64,000 bases of DNA, taken from assembly GCF_016801865.2 (NCBI RefSeq), contig NC_068937.1:17397486-17461485 (forward strand). The letters are read 5' to 3'. The position numbers and the translations under genes were made by a program. The DNA comes from Culex pipiens pallens (Eukaryota; Arthropoda; Insecta; Diptera; Culicidae). Shown piece after piece: positions 45,197 through 56,272 of the stretch (the stretch's first letter is position 1; every line of letters begins with the position of its first letter). The notes beneath the pieces were generated by a model. That model ran no database searches and was not told where the DNA came from. It saw only the letters and a program-made list of their open reading frames with translations.

Positions 45197-45456
45197 ATAT
45201 TTTTTGTTATGGAAGAATACCTCCAACTGTTATTGGGATGATCGGATTAGTTGTTAAAATAACAAAAAATAATAACAAAGATTTGTTCGAAGAATAACTA
45301 AAAGTTTTATTAGTCTGTTATTACAATAACAACCCAATAACAAAAAATTCATAATGACGAATAACAAATCTTGTTATAAATAACATAAAATGTTATTGGT
45401 CTAGTATTTTCAAATATCAAAAAATGTTATTCCCAAGTTATTACCGTCTGCTCGGG
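45197..45456. mobile_element. CCCGAGCAG-family MITE, copy d (right ~260 bp only)
   Basis: Begins inside the family at TTTTTTGTTATGGAAGAA and runs to the terminal CGTCTGCTCGGG. The left third and its TIR are missing. Confidence 0.85.
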
Positions 45457-45767
45457 AACACAAAAAAAACTGGGTAATCTAATTTAGCCGGTACCTATTT
45501 TTGCCTAAATTATTGAATTATTCATAATTAACCTAACTCTTTCAATGAGATAATAACGATGAGGAAACCCGTCCAGATTTTTTCCAGATTCCAATTTTAG
45601 CAGATATCCATACAAAAATGGTTCATAAATATTCGAAAACTTGTATCTTTTGAAGGAATTTTCTGATCAAATCATTTGTAAAGTTGTACTGTTGAGGACT
45701 ATTCAGATTAAATAGGTTCACGAAAAAATATGTGCTCATTTCAATTTCTTTTTAAAAAAATCCGTAT
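45457..45767. repeat. Spacer with a diverged foldback fragment
   Basis: 45590-45720 resembles part of the left arm of the 30.6 kb foldback (CCATACAAAAATGGTTCAT, CTTTTGAAGGAATTTTCTGA). The rest is unclassified. Confidence 0.5.
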
Positions 45768-46214
45768 CCCGAGCAGACGGTAATAACAAAATTCATGCCA
45801 TTTCAATAACAAATACTGTTAAAATAACAGAAAGTGTTATGGAATCTTCTTGAAAAATCCATTTTTGCATAAGGGTTTAATAACAGTTTATGTTATCATA
45901 ACAAAATTTGTTATTGGTCTGGTATTGGTTGAAAGCCAAAACAACTTTGAAATAACATTTTTTGTTATGGAAGAATAACTCCAACTGTTATTGGGATGAT
46001 CGGATTAGTTGTTAAAATAACAAAAATTAATAACAAAGATTTGTTCGAAGAATAACTAAAAATGTTATTAGTCTGTTATTACAATAACATTCCAATAATA
46101 AAAAAATCATAACAACGAATAACAAATCTTGTTATAAATAACGTAAAATGTTATTGGCCTAGTATTTTCAAATATCAAAAAATGTTATTCCCAAGTTATT
46201 TCCGTCTGCTCGGG
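45768..46214. mobile_element. CCCGAGCAG-family MITE, copy e
   Basis: Full-length at 447 bp. TIRs CCCGAGCAGACGGTAATAAC and CCCGAGCAGACGGAAATAAC, with AT on both sides (45766-45767 and 46215-46216). Confidence 0.9.
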
Positions 46215-46982
46215 ATGCTTTATTTTTGATTTTTTTTGATAAAATAAAGGAGACAAAAAATCTCTACCTTTGAGAGAGTATGGAGAACAATTTTGCCTCC
46301 GTGTTTTATTTTTTGAAATATATGTTCTTTTTCTGTAAAAATAGAAATTTTAGTTTAAAAATCTTATTGACCTAGTTTTTTAAATGAATAAATCTAGTTT
46401 GCAATCGAAAATTACTTCACTGAGTTTTTGATTAAGTGCACAGTTTTTAAAATGAAGCAACCTTTAAATTAACTTCAACATTTTTAATTTTTTTTAAGTG
46501 TTCAAAGGTGCCAGTTCCTTAAAATATTTGGTTTGAAAAGTTCAGAAAATTTTCAATAAAATTGAATCAAAAAGATTTTTATTTCTCATCCGAACATTCC
46601 CACATTTTCTAATTCCAATATCTTAGCAACTAATGGTCCAATTTGCAATGTAGAAAAATGGAAAAAATGTGAAATATTTATGATCTTTTCAAAAAAAATA
46701 TTTTCGAAATTTTGGAATCAAGATTTATACTTCAAATGGGCTTAATATTTAATTTTTGGACCTTTTAAAATGTTTGTCTTGATTCGGATATTTTTTTATT
46801 TTTCATTCCGATCATTAGATTTCACAAATGTTGTGTGAAACACGTGGGGGTTAAAATCTATCTAAAAATCATGTAAATTTAGATAATATCAGCATGAAAC
46901 CATTTTTCAACATTTTACTGAAAATGGGTTGTGAAGTGCATGATCTACGTTTACAGTTGTTTGCAATGCATTTATATAAAGA
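46215..46982. repeat. Unclassified with foldback-related core
   Basis: 46420-46850 contains diverged pieces of the centre of the 30.6 kb foldback family (TATCTTAGCAACTAATGGTC). No gene is seen. Confidence 0.45.
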
Positions 46983-48394
46983 GCAGTTCTCTCAGATTTC
47001 GGTCATTCGATTTTTTCTTGTATTTTTTAATCAGGCTGAAACTTTTTTGGTGCCTTCGGTATGCCCAAAGAAGCCATTTTGCATCATTAGTTTTTCGATA
47101 TAATTTTCCATACAAATTTGGCAGCTGTCCATACAAAAATGAAGTATGAACATTCAAAAATCTCTTGATCTTTTGAAGGATTTTTTTTGATCGATATGGT
47201 GTTTTCGGCTAAGTTGTAGGTATGATGATATGAACTGCACTGAAAAAAATTATACACGGTAAATTTTTTTTAGTGATTTTTTATTTAACTTTTTGGCACT
47301 GAAACCTGATTTGCAAAGAAAAACACTATTTTTTTTATGTTTTAGAGGACTTGATGTCAACAAAATATTTTCTTATATAAATTTTTAAACCAAGACTAAT
47401 ATTTTAAAAGGGCGTAATATTGAATATTTGGCCCTTTTGAAATGTCAGTCTTGATTTAATTTTATTGAAAATATTGTTTTCGAAGAGATCGAAAAATTTC
47501 ACGAATTTTTAATATTTCAACTTTGTAAATCGGACCATTAGTTGCTGAGATATCGACGTTAGAATATGGTGGATTTTTTGGGTGAGACTTAGAAAACATC
47601 AATTTTTCGGGGTTTAAACCTTTGCATGGCAATATCTCAGCAACTAAGGGTCGTATCAACAAAATTAAAAAAAAAACAAAATAAAGAGAATTTTCTCAGC
47701 TTATCAAAAATATGTTTTCAAAGGTGGGCAAACATGGGCACTAATTGAAAAAAAAATGAATAACTGAGACTATTTTCAAAAAAGTTACTTAAAAATGACT
47801 TAACTTGAAAACGGTGCCTCTTATTAAAATTTTACTGAAGTACATTTTGATTGCAAATTTGATTTTACATCGAAAAATGAAGTTGAAAAATTTTTGCGAC
47901 CAATATTTCGATTTTTTGAAAAAATCAGTATTGATTAAAAAAATTCATAACTCGGTCAAAGATTTTTTTCACAACCTGGAAATTGCTTAAAAGTTGGCAT
48001 TTGATGTCCTCTTTTTTTTTGATATGTTATCAAAAAAAAAAAAAAATTAATGTTTTTTTTGCAAATCAATTATAAGTGACAAAAAGTTAAATAAAAAATC
48101 ACCAATTTTTTTTACCGTGCATCATTTTTTTTCAGTGTAGTCCTTATCCATACCTACAAATTTGCCGAAGACACCAAATCGATCAAAAAAATCCTTCATC
48201 TTTCAAAGATTAACAGATTTTTGAATTTTCATATATCATTTTTGTATGAGCAGCTTTCAAATTTGTATGGAAATTTATATGGACAAACTAATGATGCAAA
48301 ATGGCTTCTTTGGGCATACCAAAGGCACCAAAAAAGTTTCAGTCGGATTAAAAAATACATAAAAAATCGAGTGACTGAAATCTGAGAGAACTGC
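46983..48394. repeat. Foldback element, ~1.4 kb (copy 2)
   Basis: The ends are GCAGTTCTCTCAGATTTC and its complement. It shares with copy 1 the TGGTGCCTTCGGTATGCCCA block, the TTTGCCGAAGACACCAAATC block and the ATATCTCAGCAACTAAGGGT core. The arms are ~600-650 bp. It is non-coding. Confidence 0.85.
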
Positions 48395-49701
48395 ACATGT
48401 GCAAAAGTTCTTCTTTTCTGAACAAAAATAAAATGCCTTCATGAATTTTTAAGCACTTTTTTCCGAATGTTAAAAAGTCCAGAAGAAATCAGACACCCTA
48501 ACAGACGTTCCCAGCAAAAGGGAAAAAAAACAGAGAAAAAACCAACCAGCCAACGTCTCTCTTATACTTAATTGATGACGCAGCATCGAAATCGGATTTT
48601 CCACCTCTTTTTTTTTTTTCTTCTGTTTGGTCGATCCAATCCATTCAGTCGCCTTCTTCTGACGACGTGAGACGGACAGTATTTGCCATGTTAAGCAGTT
48701 TTTTTCACTTTTCTTATTCCATTAGCGTTTCAATAAGCTTGTTGTTTTATTTGGACTTCGATTTTAGTCACTCTGGTTTTGAGAGTCTACTGCCTCCAAC
48801 GACAAGTTGGTTTATTGTAGGGAGAGAAATTTAAGAAAGAAGAAAAAATGATAAGGTTGATGAACTTTTCAAACAGAAGGAAAAATACTGAATATTTATC
48901 AGACGCCATAATCAGCTTATGATTTGCTTTGTTCAATTGGAAAAAAAATCTGTTTCGATCGATTGTACCAACGGGATAATCACAATAATAGTAAATGTCA
49001 TCAGATGATTGCTCTTAAAATATTGTCTTATTCTGTTTGGTTAGAAAAACTCCAAAAATTCTAGTTGGCTCCACCGACTCTCGCTCAACTTCTTTCATTA
49101 GAAATACCGAAACAATTTCAGAACTTGGCAGCAAATTCCGCATCCTCAAAACCCATCCAACCACATGCAATTTTGTGGTGAGATTTTTTGCATTTTACCT
49201 CCGCAGGTTTCCGCTTTCCCAGCACCTCCTCCCACCTTTTTTGCATGCAGGAAACGCCAGCAAAATGCTAATCCTAAGCCTTTTTTCCTCTTCCCAGAAT
49301 GTTGCTGTGAGGTGCTGCTGCAGCAGCAGTTGGTACGTGTGGGAGAGCTGAGCTGAGCTGAGCTGTGCTGCTGCCGGGGAAAGCTTTTCCGGCTTGGGCG
49401 AGCTTTTGACTGCACATGGTTGGGTGGGCTGCGAAAGAGTGGGATACGGTATTTCCGGAAACATTTCTGTGACTTCCGATAAAATTAAGTAATACCTACG
49501 AATTTTGCTTCTAATCGACTTGGTTCAAATTAAGGTTTGCAAAACAAATATAAAGCAGAATAAAAAAAATCAAGCTTAAATAATTAAAATTTAATCGAAA
49601 TATTTTGTTCTTAAAGAAGTTCCATGGTGTCATGTTTTCAAACAAAAGTGTTGAAGGTAAAAAATAAAAAATAAAAATGCAACGGTTTGTGTAATATTAA
49701 G
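48395..49701. other. Mostly single-copy DNA, probably intronic
   Basis: No exon is confirmed. GCTGCTGCAGCAGCAG and (GAGCT)n-like microsatellites lie at 49315-49370. Overlapping frames at 49037-49464 are compositionally biased without domains. Confidence 0.4.
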
Positions 49702-49900
49702 TTTAATCTAATCTAATCGAACACAAACGCAGCCAGTCCGATGAAAGCATGATAGAATGTCTTGTGATGAGATTACGCTCCATCCAAGAAATCCCGAAAA
49801 TGAATGGCAAACATTAAAACGGCCAGTCCTATTGCGTTGTGTTTACTGTAGATACGAACGAATCACACTTTCACAGAATCTACAGGGGAGGAAGGATGCG
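49702..49900 (-). mobile_element. Second copy of the GATTA-tailed retroposon (3' part)
   Basis: On the minus strand it matches about 15941-16191, including CATCCTTCCTCCCCTG, GGCCGTTTTAAT, ATCGGACTGGCTGCG and the GATTAGATTAGATTA tail. Similarity stops at the 5' side near 49898, so it is 5'-truncated. The 68-codon plus frame is fortuitous. Confidence 0.75.
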
Positions 49901-50272
49901 TGGACATACCGTACCAAACGCTCCTGTTTTCAGTTTTATATGTGTTTAGTAGGATGTGTTTAGTGTTATTACTTAACAAATTAAATATAATAGTGCAATC
50001 ATTTATTCATTTAATATACTTTCCTCCACCTAATCCAATATTAATTTTGAAATCTGATTTTTTTTATAGTATTGTATTTAATTAAGTTAAAATATTTCAT
50101 GGCATAAGAATTTAAGCAAAAGTTAAGTCCTAAAAGTTCATCATTATATCGTTTTTTATAATGCTTAAATTACCATAATTCAGTACTGAAATCTTCACTA
50201 AAATCCGTATTAATTACTTCACGTTTTCAACAGAAGTACATTGTAAGTTTTGTAGCAACACAAGTGCTAGTA
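49901..50272. other. Unclassified AT-rich DNA
   Basis: 50170-50270 resembles, in complement, the CCCAAGTA-ended sequence near 42745 (TCAGTACTGAA, ACAAGTGCTAG). No gene is seen. Confidence 0.4.
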
Positions 50273-50697
50273 CCCAAGCAACACACTTTGTCAGATAAAC
50301 GTATTTCCTAACTGGTTGTATAACCAATTTGCCTCGTTATCACAACTTGTTCTACAACTTCTGTGAACTGGAAAAAGCGCACTTTTTTTTGTTGTATAAC
50401 TTGCCAGAAAAGAAAGTTATCAGAGTAAGTTGTACAAATGTATTTGACAACACTGTGCTATCTAACAAGAGATTCAACGAAAAAAGGGGGCGTGGTTTAC
50501 TGTCAAATCAAAGCGCACACTGGAAAGGAAAGTTAGATAGAAAACAGCTGTCTAACCGTCGACTAACTTACATGTAAACAAACGTTTCCTATTAGAATTT
50601 CAATCAACCACGAAGCTAATGAAAAAAGTACGCTTGTTTCTGCAAGATTTATTTAAAATAATTCGAAATTGAATTAAAATAAAAAAAGAAAAAATAA

Positions 50698-50865
50698 TCA
50701 TGGCGCGCATGTGATTGGGGTGAAATTTCTGCATGGCGAACTTTTAGATTTTCCTTTTTTGATGAACTTCCTCTTTCCCAAGATTCGATCCGACGACTTC
50801 GACGACTTGTTGTTATCTCCACGGCAGGTCCAGGCGCTCTTCCGCATTGCTCCACGGGGCTTCAT
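50698..50865 (-). other. Small open frame (55 codons) inside the TIR element
   Basis: Reads MKPRGAMRKSAW, a serine/lysine-rich middle (NNKSSKSSDR, GKRKFIKKGKSK) and a TGA stop. It has more coding-like composition than its surroundings and is basic. There is no known domain. It may be a fragment of a captured or decayed gene, or chance. Confidence 0.25.
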
Positions 50866-51449
50866 AGTAAATAAGCTGACCTAATCGTCAATAAGAAGGT
50901 TGCTGTCTGTTTTGTTAGCTAAAGAACGAAGGCTGTTATTGGAATTGAAGTTATATAAGTTTGTTTCAAGGCAGTTTTTATAACTCCATTGTATAACTTT
51001 GTTATAACAAACCGTTTCAACTGTCATTTCGATTACCGTACCACGGAGTAATATTGAAAATCGGTTTGATTTTGATTTGTCGTTTTCTCTATCATAAACT
51101 CTATAAGCTGATAATTTTTGTAGCTTTTACCAGCGATATGTTCACAAATTAATCGGTCAACAATCGAAACTATTGTAATCTTCAATGAACTCTAAATTCC
51201 TCATGTACAAATTTACACCACCTTACAACACGCAATGTCAAGTTGAATATGTATGTTGAGCATCAGTTATATAATCTATTCTCCGATAACATTTGTGTAA
51301 CAAAGCGAGAAAACCTAAAGTTATTTATAGAATGGTTGGCCACGTCCATTTTGCAGAAGATGCCGTCACATGACAATGTTGGATAAGCAGTGAAACAAAC
51401 AGTGCAATATTGTTTTTATTCAACAAACTGTTTTCGAGTCAAACATTGA

Positions 51450-51644
51450 GGGAACAGCATCTTGGCATATCAGCACTTGGACGTTCAATTACAGCTCATA
51501 AAAAGTGTTTTCGAGTGAAATAAAGTGATAAATAGCTTAATAGGAAGTGAGCAAGTAAGTTTCTATCAAAAGTGTTCCAAAATAAATTGTTTTAATAGTG
51601 AAAATCAGCAAATTGGATGGAGTTAGGAGCGAGTGCATATTCCC
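51450..51644. mobile_element. Nested GGGAA-ended element
   Basis: Matches in inverse orientation the TA-flanked element at 54795-55033. Shared words include AAATTGGATGGAGTTAGGAG followed by CGAGTGC, GTGATAAATAGCT, GTTTCTATCAAAAGT and GGGAACAGCATCT. Confidence 0.7.
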
Positions 51645-51853
51645 TATGTTGTGTGTAAAAGTTGGAAAAGAGTAAAGTTGACTGTGTTTTAACACTTGTA
51701 TGGCACACGTCTCATGAGTTACATAAGTCAGTTATACAAGTAGTGAAACAAACTGATATGTAACTAACGTTGACATTTTTTCTCGTATGTTGATCCAAAA
51801 CAGCTGTCTAACTATTATTCAACAGTCGACAAGTTATGAGTGCTACTTGGGTA

Positions 51854-52526
51854 AATTGAATAAAATTGTATTTTGCGATGATTATTTTGAACAGACAAAT
51901 AAAATAAAGTATCGATGCAAAATAAAGATTTCTTTTTTGCTTATAAAAAAATATAAATTAATTTGACATCATTTTGATCTTGTTTAAAACTCAAACCTTC
52001 ACAAATTATTTTCTAAAATTTCACGTTATTTTAATATCATGATTTACAGTTAAATATTTTTCTAATCTAAATCAGTGGCTCTCATTTTTGTTGACTTCGT
52101 TGTTGCATTTTGATTTTTGTTTTGGCTACTAGTGCCTACTCGGAGAGACCGTGAACAGAAGTTTTAACAATCAATTTTACTTTCTTAAATTTTAACAAAA
52201 ACGTACTTGTTACTGCTAATTTTCAGTTAAAATAACCAAAAATCAGTATTAATTTAATAACATGTTTGTTAAAAATGCAAAAGGCAAAAAGCTAACAGAT
52301 TTCCCGAACTCGAATGAACGTGCAAGACTGTTAGCTTTGGTTTTGGGATAATTACATTTATTTACGTTAATTTTTTCAGTTTATGGCTGAAAATATAGAA
52401 TTTTGTAATAAATGACTAATAAATTTCGTATGCCTACTTGCAGCAAACGGTTCACTTTGTGAAAATTCTGTGTCCAACCACAAGAAAAATAACTAAGCCT
52501 GAGACCGTTGTAATTGATGATGACTT
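51854..52526. other. Unclassified AT-rich DNA
   Basis: No gene or recognised repeat. Confidence 0.35.
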
Positions 52527-54274
52527 CCCGGGCATTCGGTAATAACAAAATTCGTGCCGTTCCAATAACAAATACAGTCATGCCCCGGTTTTGATTCGTT
52601 CAGCTGCCTCGGTTAAGCACGGTCCAGTGCATAACTGAAGCACAGAGCTTATGGGATTTTGGCTATATGGGAGACATTGGCTATAATCGTATGAAAAATC
52701 ATGCAAACATCAAAAAATTATAGTGTTTTGGAATCGAGATGATGTCAGCTATCCATTAAAATTATAATTTCATGAAAATTTTCACAAAAATACGTATTTT
52801 TCCTGTATTTTGAAAATGCAATGGTTCTCGAAAAAATACTCAAAATTATTGTTATTGCAATATGGGTATCAAATGCCTGGAATTTTTTCAGACATTTCAA
52901 ATGTCAAATAATAAAATAAAATTCAAAAAATTTACAAAACTACGTATTTTTGAAAAAAAATACTCAAAATTATCGTTTTTACAATATGGGTATCAAACGA
53001 ACGGGATTTTTCATACATTTCGAATGTAATAACAACATTTTTTGAAAATACTCAAAATTTTCACAAAACTACGTATTTTCTAAAAAATACTCAAAATTTC
53101 CGTTTTTACAATATGGGTATCAAACGATCAGGATTTTTTCATAATTTTCTAATAAAATAACAACAGTTTTCGAAAATACTCAAAAAAATGAGTATTTTTT
53201 CGAAAATACGTAGTTTTGTGAAAATTTTAATATTATCACATATTTGCATTATGTTTTTTGAAATGTGTAATTTTGAGTATTTTTTTTTTCGAAAATAGTA
53301 GTTTTGTAAAAAAATTTGAGTATTTTCAAAAATATTGTTATTACATTCTAAATGTATAAAAAACCCCTATCGAGGTTTTGTGAAAAGTTTTAGTATTTCC
53401 AAAAAAATGTGGTTATTGCTTTGAAAATGTATGAAACAATCCTGATCGTTTGATACCCATAAAACACTGAAATTTTGAGTATTTTTTTTCTAAAAAACAT
53501 AGTTTTGTGAAAATTTTGAGTGTTTTCAAAATAAGTTGTTATTACATTTGATATGTATGAAAAAATCCCTATCGTTTGATACCCATATTTTAAAAATTGA
53601 AATTTTGAGCATTATTTTCAAAAATATGTAGTTTTGTGAAAATTTTGAGTATTTTCAAAAAATAATGATTTAACATTCGAAATGTATGAAAAAAAATCTT
53701 TTGATACCCATATTGCAATAACAATATATTTTTGGTTTCTTTAGAGAAAAAAAATGCATTTCAAAATACAGGAAAAATACATATTTCTGTGAAAATTTTC
53801 ATGAAATTATAATTTTAATGGATAGCTGACATCATCCCGATTCCAAAACACTATAATTTTTCGATGTTTGCATGATTTTTTATACACGACTGTACTGTGG
53901 AATATTCTTGCAAAATCAATCTTTGCATAAGGTTTTAATAACAGTTAATGTTATCATAACAAAATTTGTTATTGGTCTGCTATTGGTTGTAAGCCAAACA
54001 ACTTTGGAATAACATTTTTTGTTATGGAAGAATACCTCCATCTGTTATTGGGATGATCGGATTAGTTGTTAAAATAACAAAAAAGAATAACAAAGTTGTG
54101 TTCGAAGAATAACAAAAAATGTTATTAATCTGTTATTACAATAACAATCCATTAACAAAAAAAATATCATAACGTCGAATAACAAATCTTGTTATAAATA
54201 ACATAAAATGTTATTGGCATAGTATTTTCAAATATCAAAAAATGTTATTCCCAAGTTATTTCCGTCTGCTTGGG
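52527..54274. mobile_element. CCCGAGCAG-family MITE, copy f, split by a pogo-like element
   Basis: The left 48 bp (52527-52574) and the right part (53895-54274) form one MITE, with TT on both sides (52525-52526 and 54275-54276). The family word AAATACTGT is split at TA by the nested element, so insertion order is certain. The MITE also lost about 20 bp near the junction. Confidence 0.87.
52575..53892. mobile_element. pogo/Tc1-mariner-like foldback element, 1318 bp, TA target
   Basis: Starts CAGTCATGCCCCGG and ends with the complement of CAGTCGTGTATAAAA. TA flanks it at 52573-52574 and 53893-53894. Long inverted arms include GGAATCGAGATGATGTCAGC near 52731 against its complement near 53827. 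The middle holds repeated GGGTATCAAACGA/TTTGATACCCATA words in both orientations. No transposase is present. A degraded internal copy is at 59781-60240. Confidence 0.8.
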
Positions 54275-54276
54275 TT

Positions 54277-54616
54277 ATCGGATAGTTTCACAGAGATGGA
54301 AAGTTTACAAATAACGGCTTAAAACTTGTCAAAAATTTTGCTCGGAATTTTTTTCTTTCGATAAATTAAACATCTTTGGTTCAAATAAATATGTTATATA
54401 CTTTTTTATTATTTTTGTAGATTCATGCAACGTTATTATTTAAACCATTAATCAAACTTTACATGTTTTATAACAACAGTTAAAAAAAGTTTTTTACCTT
54501 ATGCTTTTGAACAGTAATGTAATTACCTCAGCCAAAAAAAAAATTATAATTTTAAAATGAAAAATTTTGTTCTAAATGAAAAAATGACCCTCCTAGGTCA
54601 ATGTAGATTAGAATAG
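54277..54616. other. Unclassified AT-rich DNA
   Basis: Nothing recognised. Confidence 0.3.
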
Positions 54617-54794
54617 TACACAGAAAAAAAAAACAATTCTCGAAACCATGAAGTCTGTTCACGATTATGAGAACCACGAAGGAATATATTCACGTTTATG
54701 GTGCAAATGCACCATACTCATGAATAAATTCCTTCGTAGATCTCACATTCGTGAACTTAATTCACGATTACGGGAATTGATTTTTTTCTGTGTA
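54617..54794. mobile_element. Palindromic MITE with TACACAGAAAAAAA ends, 178 bp
   Basis: The left TACACAGAAAAAAAA is answered at the right by TTTTTTTCTGTGTA. The inner part is also inverted: TTCACGATTATGAGAACC and GAAGGAATATATTCACG against GAATAAATTCCTTCG and TTCACGATTACGGGAA. It is non-coding. Confidence 0.82.
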
Positions 54795-55033
54795 GGGGAA
54801 ATTCTCGTATGTTTGGTAGGTTAAGCACTCGCTCCTAACTCCATCCAATTTGCTGATTTCACTATTTAAACAACTAATTTTGCAAAACTTTTGATAGAAA
54901 CTTGTTTGCTCACTTCTTATTGAGCTATTTATCACTCGGTTTCAGATGGAAACGCTTTTAATTAGCTGTAATTGAATGTCAAAGTTGTGAACTGCCAACA
55001 TAAGAGGCACGCTGGAATTAGATGCTGTTCCCC
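54795..55033. mobile_element. TA-flanked MITE with GGGGAA ends, 239 bp
   Basis: Begins GGGGAAATTCTCG and ends GTTCCCC. TA lies at 54793-54794 and 55034-55035. It abuts the preceding MITE directly, sharing its terminal TA. A related copy is nested at 51450-51644. Confidence 0.72.
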
Positions 55034-55035
55034 TA

Positions 55036-55826
55036 CATTAAATTTCCCATAAAATGACATGTTCCAAAAAATTTTACAGTCGAGTAACGGAAAATGGGAG
55101 AATTTTTAAAACTTTTTTAGTGTTTTTTTCGATGAAAAATACGTTTTTTCGGAATTCTGAGTACGCCATCAAATTGGGCGTCTAATTTTACATAAAAGTC
55201 CCTTTGACACCAAATTTCTATCTCATCACCGTTTCAGGCTGCAAATTGTTGAAAAACACCTCTCTTTTCGCATGTTCAAAAATGGAAAGGGTCGTACCGC
55301 CCCTCCGTCACGAGATATCAAAAAAACAGACCTCGGTTTCGTGATCAGGGACAAAAGTTACCCCTTAGGACAAAGTTTCACGCAAATCGAAGAGGGGTCG
55401 GGGCAACTTTTCCCGATTTCGTGTGAGTTGGTAGAGAATTACCCACATATTATTAACAGAAAATGAGTTAATGAAAAATGTTACCAAATAAATCTAAAAA
55501 ATAAATATCATTTTGACATTATTATTTACATCTTTTCGAAAAATTCTCATAATGAAATGGGGGTAGAAAATAGTTTTTTCTTCAATGTGAATTTGTGATG
55601 ACCATGCAAACTAATCAGATTATAAAAAAAACTCATGTTTCTAAAACTTATAATTATGTTGAAAATTTTGATTTCAAATATCAATTTTAATAATATTGAA
55701 GCAAACATTTTTCCAAAATTCTCATGACATTATTACAAATATATTACAAATAAAATATCTAAAATTTCATTCAAATATTTTAGTTTAAAAAACATCCACG
55801 TCTATTTGTGCACCAAAACAACCCTT
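55036..55826. repeat. Likely interspersed repeat plus AT-rich DNA
   Basis: 55180-55450 (GTCGTACCGCCCCTCCGTCA, CACGCAAATCGAAGAGGGGT) resembles a sequence I have often seen in mosquito intergenic DNA; a related CGAAATCGGAGAGGGTCGG block is at 35.9 kb. The 64-codon frame at 55272-55466 is part of that repeat and has no known domain. Confidence 0.45.
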
Positions 55827-56272
55827 CCCGGACAGACGGTAATAACAAAATTCATGCTATTTCTATAACACATTCTGTTAAAATAACAGAAAGTGTTATG
55901 GAATCTTCTTGAAAAATCAATTTTTCATAAGAGTTTAATAACAAATTATGTTACGATAACGAAATTTGTTATTGGTCTGATACTGGTTGAAAGCCAAAAC
56001 AACTCGGGAATAACATTTTTTGTTATGGAAGAACACCGCCAACTGTTATTGGGATGATCGGATTAGTTGTTAAAATAACAAAAAATAATAACAAAGATTT
56101 GTTCGAAGAATAACTAAAAGTGTTATTAGCCTGTTATTACAATAACAATCCAATAACAAAAAAATCATATTGACGAATAACAAATCTTGTTATAAATAAC
56201 ATAAAATGTTATTGGCATAGTATTTTTGAATATCAAAAAATGTTATTCCCAAGTTTTTTCCGTCTGCTCGGG
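55827..56272. mobile_element. CCCGAGCAG-family MITE, copy g
   Basis: Full-length at 446 bp. Ends CCCGGACAGACGGTAATAAC and the complement of CCCGAGCAGACGGAAAAAAC, with TT on both sides (55825-55826 and 56273-56274). Confidence 0.9.

Larger units (their letters stand above)
50273..51851. mobile_element. TIR element, ~1.6 kb, TA target, CCCAAG ends
   Basis: Starts CCCAAGCAACACAC and ends with the complement of CCCAAGTAGCACTC. TA flanks both ends (50271-50272 and 51852-51853). Subterminal AAAACAGCTGTCTAAC and GTCGAC words occur near both ends. A smaller GGGAA-ended element (51450-51644) is nested within it. A small minus-strand frame is listed separately. The CCC-AG ends and TA target resemble the CCCGAGCA elements. 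Confidence 0.7.
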
